Source: JAHKLT01 sp046197865 (lineage in GTDB: Archaea; Methanobacteriota; Methanobacteria; Methanobacteriales; Methanobacteriaceae). From it: a stretch of 64,000 nt of DNA. Shown here piece by piece: positions 43,087 to 53,104 of this stretch. The stretch is taken from assembly GCF_046197865.1 (NCBI RefSeq), contig NZ_CP166990.1, forward strand, positions 124,001 to 188,000, given 5' to 3'. Numbering within the stretch: position 1 is the stretch's first letter; every line of letters begins with the position of its first letter. The position numbers and the translations under genes were made by a program. The notes under the pieces are model-generated. The model saw only the letters and a list, made by a program, of their open reading frames with translations, was not told the origin of the DNA and did not search any database.

Positions 43087-43713
43087 TTAATCATTATCTT
43101 TAAAAAACTTAATTTTAGGAACTGAATTTGATAACATAATCAAAAATGCAGGTATTAATAGATAAAATAAATTTGTAAATGATGGATCTATTATTGATAT
43201 AACAATATCGATTATTGAAAGTATTATTATAGATATTGGAAACCATAGGAATATATTGATATTAAAATCTAAATTTTTCTTAAAAAAATCTTTTTTATAA
43301 GCATAATAAATATTAATAAAGTATAATAATCCAATGAAAAATATGTTTATTCCAAAAAAGAGTTCAGCATACATAGAAGTTCCAAAATTTGCAACAAGTG
43401 AAACTGAAAAAGGTATTAAACAAATAGTCATTAACCATAAGATACTTGTCCATACTAAAGTTTGATCTATTTTTTCAATTAAAAAGAAAGAATGGTGAGT
43501 AAGCCAGAAACATCCAAGTAAAATAAAACTAATAAAATACATGGATATTTTTGGAATTAATGATATTATGTAGGTATTTACATCTGTAATGCCTATATTT
43601 TCTGGTGATGGAGCTTCAATACTTAAAACAAGTATTGTCATAGCTACTGCAAATATTCCATCTGTTAGACCTTCAAGTCTTGAAGTTGGTATTTTGGAAA
43701 ATATACTTCCCAT
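43087..43713 (-). CDS. TMEM175/DUF1211-family potassium channel-like membrane protein
   Basis: The 208-residue protein has five to six membrane segments. RLEGLTDGIFAVAMTILVLSIEAP in TM1 matches the RxxxFSDGVFAIAITLLVL signature of prokaryotic TMEM175, with Phe-Ser replaced by Leu-Thr. These proteins form K+-selective pores. It starts 3 bp after purD ends and is probably co-transcribed with it. Confidence 0.82.
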   Translation of the reverse strand: MGSIFSKIPTSRLEGLTDGIFAVAMTILVLSIEAPSPENIGITDVNTYIISLIPKISMYFISFILLGCFWLTHHSFFLIEKIDQTLVWTSILWLMTICLIPFSVSLVANFGTSMYAELFFGINIFFIGLLYFINIYYAYKKDFFKKNLDFNINIFLWFPISIIILSIIDIVISIIDPSFTNLFYLLIPAFLIMLSNSVPKIKFFKDND

Positions 43714-43716
43714 ATT

Positions 43717-45027
43717 TTAACCTAATATTTCTTTCATATGTTCAACACGTTTTTCAACTAATACAGGAGTTCCAACATCACTTCTGTGATATACATTGCC
43801 TTTAACAAATTTACAAGCTTCTTCAGCTATTTTTTCTGCTTCAGATATTGTGTTACTCTTTGCAACTATTCCTAATGCTCTTGAAGAAGATAAATGAATT
43901 CCATCATCTTGTAAATCTACTGCAGCATAAAATACTTTAGCCCCTAAATTATTAATAGCTTCTTCATCAACTTCAACAATCTCTCCAGCATGATTAGTTT
44001 CTGGATATCCATCAGGAACAATATATTTACATACTGTTGCTTTATCTTCAAAATCAGCACTTGATAATGTTCCATTTACTATATCTTTACAAATTTCAAT
44101 CATTGGAGTTTTAAGAAGAGGCAATACATTCATAGCTTCAGGATCTCCAAATCTTGCATTATATTCAATTAATCTTGGACCATCTGAGCATAACATAAAT
44201 TGGCCATAAAGTATACCTTTATATGGTGATGCTTCTTCTTTAATAGCTTTTAATGTTTTATCCATTATATGAACTGCTTTATCATAATCATCTTGTGATA
44301 AAAATGGTAAAAGTCCACCTTTATCAGTGTATGAACCCATTCCGCCAGTAATTGGCCCTTTATCTCCATTGAATGCATGAGGATGATCTTGAGCTGCAGG
44401 CATTGGTATTAGATTTTCACCATCACAAAATGCTTGAATAGTAAATTCTTCACCAACTAATCTTTCTTCAATAATAACTTGTGCAAATCCACCCATAGCA
44501 TTATCCATAACTTCTTTAGCATATTCTTTTGCTTCTTGGTTATCTTTTAGGTGATCACCAACTATTTTAACTCCTTTACCACCAGTTAGACCAACAGGTT
44601 TTACAACAACATCTTTATCAAAACTGTCTAAAAATTCACTTAAAGGTTCATATTCATCAAAAACCTTATAAGTTAATGATCCTTCAATTTTATAATCTTC
44701 AAACAACTTTCTCATAAATGATTTATCTGTTTCAATTTTAGCAGCATTTATATTTGGACCAACACAAGAAACTCCAACTTCTTCTAACTTATTAACAATT
44801 CCTTTACCTAAAGGAGCTTCTGGACCTATAAAAGCAATTTCAATTTCTTTTTCCTTTGCAAATTCAGCTACTTTTTCTATTTCAGATTCATTGCCTTGTT
44901 TATATTCAGCAATTCTAGAAATTCCTGGATTTACCTTACTCATATAAGAAAATAATTCAACATCATCTTTCAATGTATCACAAATTGCATGCTCTCTTGC
45001 ACCTGTTCCAACTACTAAAACTTTCAT
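43717..45027 (-). CDS. purD: Phosphoribosylamine-glycine ligase
   Basis: PurD is the second enzyme of purine synthesis, an ATP-grasp ligase making GAR. The 436-residue protein has the N-terminal VLVVGTGAREHAI, GKGVKIVGD, the ATP-grasp block GGFAQVIIEERLVGEEF and the Mg site in LIEYNARFGDPEAM. It is divergent from ilvB across about 100 bp. Confidence 0.96.
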   Translation of the reverse strand: MKVLVVGTGAREHAICDTLKDDVELFSYMSKVNPGISRIAEYKQGNESEIEKVAEFAKEKEIEIAFIGPEAPLGKGIVNKLEEVGVSCVGPNINAAKIETDKSFMRKLFEDYKIEGSLTYKVFDEYEPLSEFLDSFDKDVVVKPVGLTGGKGVKIVGDHLKDNQEAKEYAKEVMDNAMGGFAQVIIEERLVGEEFTIQAFCDGENLIPMPAAQDHPHAFNGDKGPITGGMGSYTDKGGLLPFLSQDDYDKAVHIMDKTLKAIKEEASPYKGILYGQFMLCSDGPRLIEYNARFGDPEAMNVLPLLKTPMIEICKDIVNGTLSSADFEDKATVCKYIVPDGYPETNHAGEIVEVDEEAINNLGAKVFYAAVDLQDDGIHLSSSRALGIVAKSNTISEAEKIAEEACKFVKGNVYHRSDVGTPVLVEKRVEHMKEILG

Positions 45028-45128
45028 TATAATTCTCCATCAAAATATTACTTAGTGTTATGTTTATATAATTTTGATTATAAATATTATTATACTTTAT
45101 AAAAAAATTGTAAAAATAGGTCGTTTAA

Positions 45129-46823
45129 ATGAAAGGTGGAGAAGCTATTATTAAATCTCTAAAAGAACAGGGAATAGATACTATATTTGGATATCCTGGA
45201 GGACAAGTTATTCCTTTCTATGATATGTTATATGGTGATGATTTAAACCATATATTGGTAAGACATGAACAATGTGCTGCTCATGCTGCTGATGGATTTG
45301 CTAGAGCATCCGGTAAGGTAGGTGTGTGTTTGGCAACATCTGGACCTGGTGCAACTAACCTTGTAACTGGAATTGCTACTGCACATATGGATTCTTCTCC
45401 TATTATTGCTATTACAGGACAAGTTCCAACCCATTTAATTGGTAATGATGCTTTCCAAGAAGCAGATATTATGGGTATTACAATGCCTATTACAAAACAT
45501 AGCTTCCAAATTAAAGATGCAGAATTAATTCCTTCCTTAATTAAAACTAGTTTTGATATTGCATCTAGTGGAAGGCCTGGGCCTGTTTTAATTGATGTTC
45601 CAAAAGAAATGCAAGAAAAGGAACTTGATAATTATTCATATTCTTTAATTGAAACACCAGGATATAAACCAACTACAAAAGGTAATATCAAACAAATTAG
45701 AAAAGCTTGTGATGAAATTAAATCTGCTAAAAAACCTATTATACTTGCAGGTGGAGGAATCATAATAGCTAATGCAGCAAAAGAATTAAATCAATTTGCA
45801 AAAATGATTGATGCTCCAGTTATGACCACTTTACTTGGTAAAGGTGCAGTTGATGAAACTGAAGATTATTCTTTAGGTATGCTTGGAATGCATGGACGAA
45901 AAGTAGCTAATTTGTCTGTTAATGAAAGTGATTGTTTAATAGCTATTGGTTGTAGATTCTCAGATAGAACTACTGGTAAAATTGATGAATTTGCACCAAA
46001 TTCTAAAGTTATTCATATTGATATTGATCCTGCTGAGATTGGAAAAAATATGCCAGTTGATATTCCTATTGTAGGTGATGCAAAAAATATATTAAATTCA
46101 TTAATTAAAGAATTAGGTTCATTTGATGGTAATGAACATTCTAAAAATTGGTTTAATACAATTAGTGCTTTAAAACATAAATATATTCCAAAAACAACTT
46201 ATGGTCATTGTCCATTAAAACCTCAAGAAGTTATAAAAGAAATTACAGAAGCTATTGGGCCTGATTCTATTATGACAACAGATGTAGGTTTAAATCAAAT
46301 GTGGGCAGCTCATTTTCATGCCGCACAAAAACCTAGAAAATTCATCTCATCTGGTGGGCTTGGCACAATGGGATTCGGTTTTCCTGCAGCTATTGGTGCT
46401 AAAGTTGCATGTCCTGATAATCCAGTTATAGCTGTTACTGGTGATGGTGGATTTTTAATGGTTTGCCAAGAACTTGCAACTATTAAAGAATATGATATAC
46501 CTATAATCATTGCAATATTAAATAATAGAAAACTTGGTATGGTTTATCAATGGCAAAATTTACTTTATGATAAACGTTGCTCTGAAACAGATTTAGGTGA
46601 ATCTCCTGATTTTGTTAAATTAGGTGAAAGTTTTGGAATAAATTCATTGAGAATTACTGATCCAAGTGAAACAAGAGAAGTAATAAGTAAGGCAGTTAAA
46701 GATAATGAATCTATTTTATTAGATATTATTGTTGATCAAGATGAATTTTTACCTATGATTCCACCAGGTGCTACTATTACTGAATATCTTGGTGAATATA
46801 GACTTGAAAATGAGGATTTATGA
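45129..46823 (+). CDS. ilvB: Acetolactate synthase large subunit
   Basis: The 564-residue ThDP enzyme makes acetolactate or acetohydroxybutyrate, the first common branched-chain step. Landmarks: IFGYPGGQVIPFYDML, catalytic Glu in LVRHEQCAAHAADG, FAD region, and the ThDP-Mg motif GDGGFLMVCQELATI...NN. The ribosome binding site is weak (AATAGGTCG). ilvN follows 9 bp downstream. Confidence 0.97.
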   Translation: MKGGEAIIKSLKEQGIDTIFGYPGGQVIPFYDMLYGDDLNHILVRHEQCAAHAADGFARASGKVGVCLATSGPGATNLVTGIATAHMDSSPIIAITGQVPTHLIGNDAFQEADIMGITMPITKHSFQIKDAELIPSLIKTSFDIASSGRPGPVLIDVPKEMQEKELDNYSYSLIETPGYKPTTKGNIKQIRKACDEIKSAKKPIILAGGGIIIANAAKELNQFAKMIDAPVMTTLLGKGAVDETEDYSLGMLGMHGRKVANLSVNESDCLIAIGCRFSDRTTGKIDEFAPNSKVIHIDIDPAEIGKNMPVDIPIVGDAKNILNSLIKELGSFDGNEHSKNWFNTISALKHKYIPKTTYGHCPLKPQEVIKEITEAIGPDSIMTTDVGLNQMWAAHFHAAQKPRKFISSGGLGTMGFGFPAAIGAKVACPDNPVIAVTGDGGFLMVCQELATIKEYDIPIIIAILNNRKLGMVYQWQNLLYDKRCSETDLGESPDFVKLGESFGINSLRITDPSETREVISKAVKDNESILLDIIVDQDEFLPMIPPGATITEYLGEYRLENEDL

Positions 46824-46832
46824 GGGATTATT

Positions 46833-47318
46833 ATGGAAAGCCATGTTATTAGTACATTAGTTGAAAATAAGCCTGGAGTCTTACAAAAGGTTGCAAGTCT
46901 CTTTACAAGAAGAAGCTATAATATTGATAGTATAACTGTAGGCCAATCTGAAGTTGAAAACTTAGCTCGTATGGTTATTGTAGTTAATGGTAATGAACAA
47001 GTATTAGAACAAGTAACAAAACAACTCAATAAGTTAGTTGATGTTGTAAAAGTTAAAGATCTAGATCAAAAAACTTTAGTTAAAAGAGAATTATGTTTAA
47101 TTCAAGTTAAAGTAAATAATGAAAGTTCAAGATCAGAAATTATCCAATATGCAAATATCTATAATGGTGAAATTATTGATGTTTGTGATGAGAACATAAC
47201 ATTAGAGGTTACTGGTAATCCTCAAAAAATAGATTCCTTAATTAATCTTTTAAAACACTACGGAATAATTAAAATAGCTAGGACTGGACCTACTGCAATT
47301 TCCAGAGGAAATGGATAA
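46833..47318 (+). CDS. ilvN: Acetolactate synthase small (regulatory) subunit
   Basis: The 161-residue regulatory subunit has an N-terminal ACT domain (ISTLVENKPGVLQKVASLFTRRSYNIDSITVG) that binds the feedback inhibitor valine, and the C-terminal ALS_ss domain (ELCLIQVKVN...). It forms an operon with ilvB. ilvC lies about 1.7 kb further on, separated by a convergent MATE gene. Confidence 0.95.
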   Translation: MESHVISTLVENKPGVLQKVASLFTRRSYNIDSITVGQSEVENLARMVIVVNGNEQVLEQVTKQLNKLVDVVKVKDLDQKTLVKRELCLIQVKVNNESSRSEIIQYANIYNGEIIDVCDENITLEVTGNPQKIDSLINLLKHYGIIKIARTGPTAISRGNG

Positions 47319-47329
47319 ATTAGAAAATT

Positions 47330-48718
47330 TTAATTTTCTACATTTCCATATTTTTTTATCATATCTTTTTTATAAGTGTTTAAGAATATTTTAGACCAAA
47401 TATAAGCTAGCACACAACCTAGACCACATCCAAATACTACTCCTATATACATTCCTACAACACCCCAACCAAATACTAGACCAAATAAATATGCGAATAT
47501 TGATTCAAATATTAATGATCTAAATACAGTTATTATAAGTGAAGTTAAACCTCTTCCAACACCTTGGAAAACCATTGAAGGAACAATACCTACAGGTAAT
47601 ACTATTAAGAAAAATGCTAAATATCTTAAAGCTTCTGTTATTTGTCCTGTTAGAGCAGCACTTGTAGAGGTATATGTAAATATTGAAGCTATATGTGGTG
47701 CAAATATAAACATTATTCCTGCAAATAATAAAGATATTAAAATTCCTAAGATTATTGTATAGCTAAAACCTGTTTTTAGTTTATTATAATTATGTGAACC
47801 ATATGCTGCACCTGCTACAGTTAAAACAGCTGTGCCTAATCCCATCATTGGAATCATAAACATTTGTAAAATTCTCATAGCTGCAGTATATACTGCTACT
47901 GCTACTGTTCCACCAGCTATAACTAGCATTGCATTCATTATAAGTCCTAAAATAGACATTACAAAATTTTCTGCAGTAGAGGGTATAGCTACTTTTAAAA
48001 TATCTTTCATTATAATCCATTTAAATTTAAATGATCTAAGGCTTAATGAGAGATATGTATCTTTTTTAACCCAAATCCAATATGCAAGTACAATACAAGC
48101 TATTAATGCTGATAATATTGTAGCTATTGCAGCTCCTGCCATTCCCATATTTAATGTATATATAAAAATTGGATCAATTATTATATTTAAAATTGCAGTT
48201 ATTGCCATTGCATTCATAGCTCTTTTGACATCTCCTTCAGATCTTAAAATAGCTGAAGCTACTGATGAGAATAAAATTACAAATACAAAACCAAATACAA
48301 TATATCCATAATCAAGTCCTGCTTGTGTTGCTTGGCCTGCACCCATTAATAATAGTATATTCTCTAAAAAAGGAAGTAAAACTATTGGGGCGATAATTGA
48401 TATGATAATTGTAAAAATTATTGCATGTACTGCTGCATTATCTGCTGTTTTTTTATCTTTAGCTCCAATTGATCTTGCAATTAATGAATTAGCTCCTGCA
48501 CCAATTCCATTTCCAAGACCAATAACAACCATGAATAATGGTGTAATAAATCCTAGTGCAGCTAGTGCATTTGAACCAAGCCCAGCTACCCATATACTGT
48601 CTGCTAAATTATATGCCATAATAAGAAACATTGAAACCATCATTGGCCATGCTAATGTTCTTATTGCTTTTTTTGGATCTCCTGTTATTAAATCGATATT
48701 AGAATTATTATTAGACAT
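47330..48718 (-). CDS. MATE family efflux transporter
   Basis: The 462-residue membrane protein has about 12 hydrophobic segments in two similar halves. MATE features are LAWPMMVSMFLIMAYNLADSIWVAGLG and GIGAGANSLIARSIGA in the first half and related blocks in the second (VPSTAENFVMSILG). It exports drugs or metabolites driven by Na+ or H+. It is convergent with ilvN with 11 bp between stops. Confidence 0.9.
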   Translation of the reverse strand: MSNNNSNIDLITGDPKKAIRTLAWPMMVSMFLIMAYNLADSIWVAGLGSNALAALGFITPLFMVVIGLGNGIGAGANSLIARSIGAKDKKTADNAAVHAIIFTIIISIIAPIVLLPFLENILLLMGAGQATQAGLDYGYIVFGFVFVILFSSVASAILRSEGDVKRAMNAMAITAILNIIIDPIFIYTLNMGMAGAAIATILSALIACIVLAYWIWVKKDTYLSLSLRSFKFKWIIMKDILKVAIPSTAENFVMSILGLIMNAMLVIAGGTVAVAVYTAAMRILQMFMIPMMGLGTAVLTVAGAAYGSHNYNKLKTGFSYTIILGILISLLFAGIMFIFAPHIASIFTYTSTSAALTGQITEALRYLAFFLIVLPVGIVPSMVFQGVGRGLTSLIITVFRSLIFESIFAYLFGLVFGWGVVGMYIGVVFGCGLGCVLAYIWSKIFLNTYKKDMIKKYGNVEN

Positions 48719-48994
48719 TATTCACCTGTAAAATTTATAAATAATTATTTTAAAAAGTGTTTTCAACAAATTAAATATTAAAAAAATAGAAAAATAAATA
48801 AAAATTATCCTATTCAAAATTAAATTATATTAATATAAAATTTGTTTTTTAGAATATATAATACTTTTCTTATTTTCAGATTTTTATAAAATTAATATAA
48901 TATAAGGTCAATTTCAACAACTTTTATTAATTACAAAAACAATAATTACTAACATATATTATTTTTATGAATTAATTTCTAAGGAGAATAAAAA

Positions 48995-49984
48995 ATGAAA
49001 ATGTATTATGATAAAGATGTTGATGAAAATGCTGTTAAAGATAAAACAATAGCTGTTATTGGTTATGGTAGTCAAGGGAGAGCTCAATCTAGAAACATGG
49101 CAGATAGCGGATTAAACGTTATAGTAGGCCTTAGAAAAGATGGTTCTTCATGGAAATTAGCTGAAAAAGATGGAATGAATGTTAAAACCATTGAAGATGC
49201 TTCCAAAGAAGCAGATATAATTCATATTTTATTGCCTGATGAAATTCAAGAAAGAGTTTACACAGAACAAATTGAACCTTATATTGAAGATGGAAACACT
49301 TTATCCTTCTCACATGGATATAATATTCACTTTGGATTAATTAATCCAAGTGAAAATGTTAATATTATAATGTTTGCACCTAAAGGTCCTGGATCCATGG
49401 TTAGAAGAACTTATGAAGAAGGTTTTGGAATCCCTGGACTTGTAGCTATTGAACAAGATGCAACTGGAGATGCATTACAACTTGCATTAGGAATGGCAAA
49501 AGCTACTGGTTTAACTAAAGCAGGAGTACTTGAGACAACATTTAAAGAAGAAACTGAAACAGATCTTTTTGGTGAACAGGCTGTTCTTTGTGGTGGTATT
49601 ACAGAGCTTATCAATTCAGGTTTTGAAACTTTAGTTGAAGCTGGATATCAACCAGAAATTGCTTACTTTGAAACATGCCATGAAGTTAAACTTATTGTAG
49701 ATTTAATTTATGAAAAAGGTTTTGAAGGAATGTGGAATGATGTTAGTAATACTGCAGAATATGGTGGATTAACTAGAAGAAACACAGTTATTACTGATGA
49801 AGCTAAAGAAGGTATGAGACAAGTATTAAAAGATATTCAAGATGGAACATTTAAAAAACAATGGGCTGATGAGAATAAAACTGATGGAGCTAATTTAAAA
49901 GAAATGAGATCTGCAGAAGGAGCTAAAGATATTGAAAAAGTCGGTAAAGGACTTAGAAAAGCTTGTGGATTACAAAAAGATTAA
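48995..49984 (+). CDS. ilvC: Ketol-acid reductoisomerase
   Basis: The 329-residue class I KARI performs the second branched-chain step. The Rossmann motif is GYGSQGRAQSRNMADSG, followed by VGLRKDGSSWKLAEKDG (NADPH-binding loop). The metal site is in DLFGEQAVLCGG and CHEVKLIVDL. AAGGAG lies 9 nt before the ATG. It stands alone, with 276 bp of AT-rich upstream DNA. Confidence 0.97.
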   Translation: MKMYYDKDVDENAVKDKTIAVIGYGSQGRAQSRNMADSGLNVIVGLRKDGSSWKLAEKDGMNVKTIEDASKEADIIHILLPDEIQERVYTEQIEPYIEDGNTLSFSHGYNIHFGLINPSENVNIIMFAPKGPGSMVRRTYEEGFGIPGLVAIEQDATGDALQLALGMAKATGLTKAGVLETTFKEETETDLFGEQAVLCGGITELINSGFETLVEAGYQPEIAYFETCHEVKLIVDLIYEKGFEGMWNDVSNTAEYGGLTRRNTVITDEAKEGMRQVLKDIQDGTFKKQWADENKTDGANLKEMRSAEGAKDIEKVGKGLRKACGLQKD

Positions 49985-50169
49985 ATTAACTTCTCTTTTT
50001 TTATTTTTTTATTTTTTTAAAATCAAAATTATTATAATAATAGCTAATTTTTATTAAACAGATTTATTTCTTTTTTATTCGATAATTTATCCAATATTAT
50101 TAAGTTTATAGCTAAAATAACTTCTATATTTAAATATTTTCTAAATTATAATGATATTCGTGATTAAAT

Positions 50170-50358
50170 ATGACTTGTACAACAAAAATATCTAAATATA
50201 ATAAAACCACAATACCTCCAAAAATAGTTAAAAAATACAATTTACAAGCTGGAGATACAATAATTTGGAATAGAATTGATAATTATAAAATAGAATTAGA
50301 ATTTATTAAAAAATCTGAATTTGAAGAATTCTCAAACAAAATCAATGATGGTGTTTAA
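50170..50358 (+). CDS. AbrB/MazE-like DNA-binding protein
   Basis: The 62-residue SpoVT/AbrB swapped-hairpin domain (TTKISKYNKTTIPPKIVKKYNLQAGDTIIWNRIDNYKIEL) is followed by a short helix. It may be an antitoxin or regulator, but no toxin gene is adjacent (the next gene is an antiporter 211 bp away). It is preceded by about 185 bp of AT-rich DNA after ilvC. Confidence 0.82.
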   Translation: MTCTTKISKYNKTTIPPKIVKKYNLQAGDTIIWNRIDNYKIELEFIKKSEFEEFSNKINDGV

Positions 50359-50569
50359 AATAGTATAATATTAATTTATTAGTAAAAAATAATTTTTGAT
50401 TTAAAATTAAAAATTATTTACTTTTTTTATAAAATATTTCATTAAAATGAATACTTTTAAATATTAAGAAATTATTAATTTATAGTTGTATGTCATTTTA
50501 GATTAGAATGATTTTTATATTCATTCTATGGGGATTATTTTTAAAAAACATGGGCGTTGATGTGGTAAA

Positions 50570-51802
50570 TTGGAAAGTATTATATTTAATTTAGGTATTA
50601 TTTTAGTATTAGGAATAATAACAATCAAATTATTAAATAGACTTAAAGTTCCTTCCTTTTTAGGATTTTTACTTATAGGTATTGTCTTAGGTCCTTTTGG
50701 ATTAAACATGATTGACGATGCCTTTTTAGGTTTAAGCCAAGAAATATCGACGCTAGCTATTGTTATTTTACTTATTAGAGCAGGATTAGGATTAAACAGA
50801 CAAGCTATTAGTAAAGTAGGTCGTCCTGCTGTTGAAATGAGTTGTATTCCATCAATTGTTGAAGGATTATCTGTAATGGTAATAGCTCATTATATTTTAG
50901 GGATTTCATTTATAGAAGCAGGAATGTTAGGTTTTATTTTAGCTTCAGTATCTCCTGCTGTACTTGTACCAAGAATGCTTGATTTTATAAGACGTGGATA
51001 TGGTACTAAAAAAGGAATACCATCACTTCTTCTTGCAGGTTCAGCTGCAGATGATGTAGTAGCTATTACTATATTTTCAGCATTTTTAGGAATGTATGGA
51101 GGATCAAATATCAATGTAGCTGGAGATATCATTGGAATTCCAATATCAATTATATTAGGAATATTAATAGGTGCTGTTTTTGGTTTAGGAATACTATTTA
51201 TATTCAAAAAATGGGATTTCTCAAGTACAGAAAAATTACTCATTGTATTATCAATTGGTATTTTATTAAATTCATTTGGTGAATTGGTTGAAAATTATAT
51301 TCCTGTTGCAGGCCTTGTTGGTGTAATGGTTGTAGGATTTTTAATTGTTGATAAACTACCAAAAATTGGAAAAGAATTATCAGATAAGTTCTCACATATA
51401 TGGTTCTTTGCAGAAATTATTGTCTTCTGTTTATTAGGTGCTCAAATACAATTAAACATTATTCCTGAAATATTTGTTCCTGGAATGATAATTATTACAT
51501 TAGGTTTAGGTGCAAGAGCAATTGGAGTATTTATTTCCCTTTTAGGCACAGGATTAAATCATAAAGAAAAACTATTTTGTATGGTATCTTATATTCCTAA
51601 AGCTAATGCTCAAGCTACAATAGGAAGTTTACCTTTAGCTGCAGGAGTTGCATCAGGTGAAATTATTTTAGCTATAACAGGTATTGCTATTATTTATACT
51701 GCACCAGTTGGAGCAATTTTAATTGAATACTTTGGTCCTAAATTAATGTCTCATGATGAAGCAGAAGAAACAGAAGAAGAAAACGAAGGAGTTTATGCAT
51801 AA
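50570..51802 (+). CDS. Cation:proton antiporter (CPA2-like)
   Basis: The 410-residue membrane protein has about 12 membrane segments. The Na+/H+-exchanger domain shows FLGFLLIGIVLGPFGL, LILASVSPAVLVPRML, AADDVVAITIFSAFLG (the paired Asp ion site) and a C-terminal KANAQATIGSLPL. It exchanges Na+ or K+ for H+. The start is TTG at 50570 just after GATGTGG; no ATG in frame keeps the first helix. The C-terminus is acidic (EAEETEEENEG). Confidence 0.88.
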   Translation: MESIIFNLGIILVLGIITIKLLNRLKVPSFLGFLLIGIVLGPFGLNMIDDAFLGLSQEISTLAIVILLIRAGLGLNRQAISKVGRPAVEMSCIPSIVEGLSVMVIAHYILGISFIEAGMLGFILASVSPAVLVPRMLDFIRRGYGTKKGIPSLLLAGSAADDVVAITIFSAFLGMYGGSNINVAGDIIGIPISIILGILIGAVFGLGILFIFKKWDFSSTEKLLIVLSIGILLNSFGELVENYIPVAGLVGVMVVGFLIVDKLPKIGKELSDKFSHIWFFAEIIVFCLLGAQIQLNIIPEIFVPGMIIITLGLGARAIGVFISLLGTGLNHKEKLFCMVSYIPKANAQATIGSLPLAAGVASGEIILAITGIAIIYTAPVGAILIEYFGPKLMSHDEAEETEEENEGVYA

Positions 51803-51863
51803 ACTCATTTTGTCAATTTAAAATTAATATTAAATGTGCTGATGAAAAAGAAATAGATAAGTA

Positions 51864-52829
51864 TTAGGGATATACCCATTTATATTTTTTTGCTTGAGTA
51901 TTTTTATTTTTATAAAAAACCAACATTCCTTCTTTTTTATTATATAAATCAGCATTTTTTGTAATTATTATTTCACTAAATATTCCAAATATATAAATAT
52001 CCAGTTTTTGAATATTATTTTCAGGAATTCTAAAAATAATAGCATGTATTACTTCCCATTCATCATCACCTTCATTAAACTTAATTTTATTCATGTTACT
52101 TATTGTATTTTCTGTCATGAGGTAAAATAAGGGATTATATTTTTTTTCAAATCCATTTATGGACAATTTAGAAAGTAATACTTTGTTAATATCCTCACCG
52201 ATAATATCATCTAAATATTTGCTCCCATAATAATCTGTGGCTATTTCATAAGCAATTTTCAAAATAAGTTTTTTCATTTCGGGTCTTAAAACATCATCTT
52301 CTCCATCTTTAATAAAAAATTCTTTACCATCATTAGTTTTAATTTCCTGATTATTAAAATGCTTTTTCAGTATTTCTTCATTATCTTTAGATAATGTTTT
52401 ATCTATTTTACTAAATTCTTTTTTAATAAAAGGTTTAACATATTCCCAAGACATTGATGCATCTGTAATGTTAATGTGAAATCTATTGTTTCCATATTTT
52501 TCAATTTTTACTAATGGGGCCATATAAATTTCGCCATTTTTATTTATTTTAAAGATTAAAGGAATACCTGTATTAGATTCGATTATTTCTCCGTCTTTAA
52601 TTAAATTTCTGTATTTTTTATGTCTTGATTTAATTTTATATAGTCCATTTAAAGTATCAAATAAATCTCCTTTAATTTTAGACTCGATTGTATCAGACAA
52701 ATGGATGTTGCATTCTTCACATAAGTTATGTATTGTATAAGACCCACCTAATGTTTTAGGGATGATATGTTCTGAATTAAAATTAGTTTTTTCTTTTTTG
52801 CACAATATACATTTTTTATTATTAACCAT
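51864..52829 (-). CDS. HNH endonuclease-domain protein
   Basis: The 321-residue protein begins with an HNH zinc-finger nuclease module: CILCKKEKTNFNSEHIIPKTLGGSYTIHNLCEECNIHLSD (CxxC, H, N and CxxCN). The remaining 260 residues are unrecognised. It may act in defence or DNA processing; no methylase or phage gene is nearby, but a transposase gene follows on the other strand. No ribosome binding site is visible, suggesting a leaderless mRNA. Confidence 0.8.
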   Translation of the reverse strand: MVNNKKCILCKKEKTNFNSEHIIPKTLGGSYTIHNLCEECNIHLSDTIESKIKGDLFDTLNGLYKIKSRHKKYRNLIKDGEIIESNTGIPLIFKINKNGEIYMAPLVKIEKYGNNRFHINITDASMSWEYVKPFIKKEFSKIDKTLSKDNEEILKKHFNNQEIKTNDGKEFFIKDGEDDVLRPEMKKLILKIAYEIATDYYGSKYLDDIIGEDINKVLLSKLSINGFEKKYNPLFYLMTENTISNMNKIKFNEGDDEWEVIHAIIFRIPENNIQKLDIYIFGIFSEIIITKNADLYNKKEGMLVFYKNKNTQAKKYKWVYP

Positions 52830-53104
52830 ATTGTATTACAATATATATTTGATTATATATTATAGTTTATTTTTTCTTATTGTACTTTTTTAATTTCTTC
52901 TAGTGTATATATGAAAGAAAATTTTAGCCATCTATTTTTTTAATTAAAATTAAATGATTTTGTGTTCTTATTTTTATCAGTATTTATGTATTTTCTGTTT
53001 GTATTTTAAAAATACATTTTTATAATTTTTTAAAATTAGTTTAAAGGGTTGTTCAGTCCATAATTATATATAAGATGAGTTACAAAGTATAATTGGCGAT
53101 TATA

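Noticed and set aside
50170..50358. AbrB-like gene as half of a toxin-antitoxin pair
   Set aside because: No toxin-sized gene lies next to it; 211 bp of spacer separates it from an antiporter gene.
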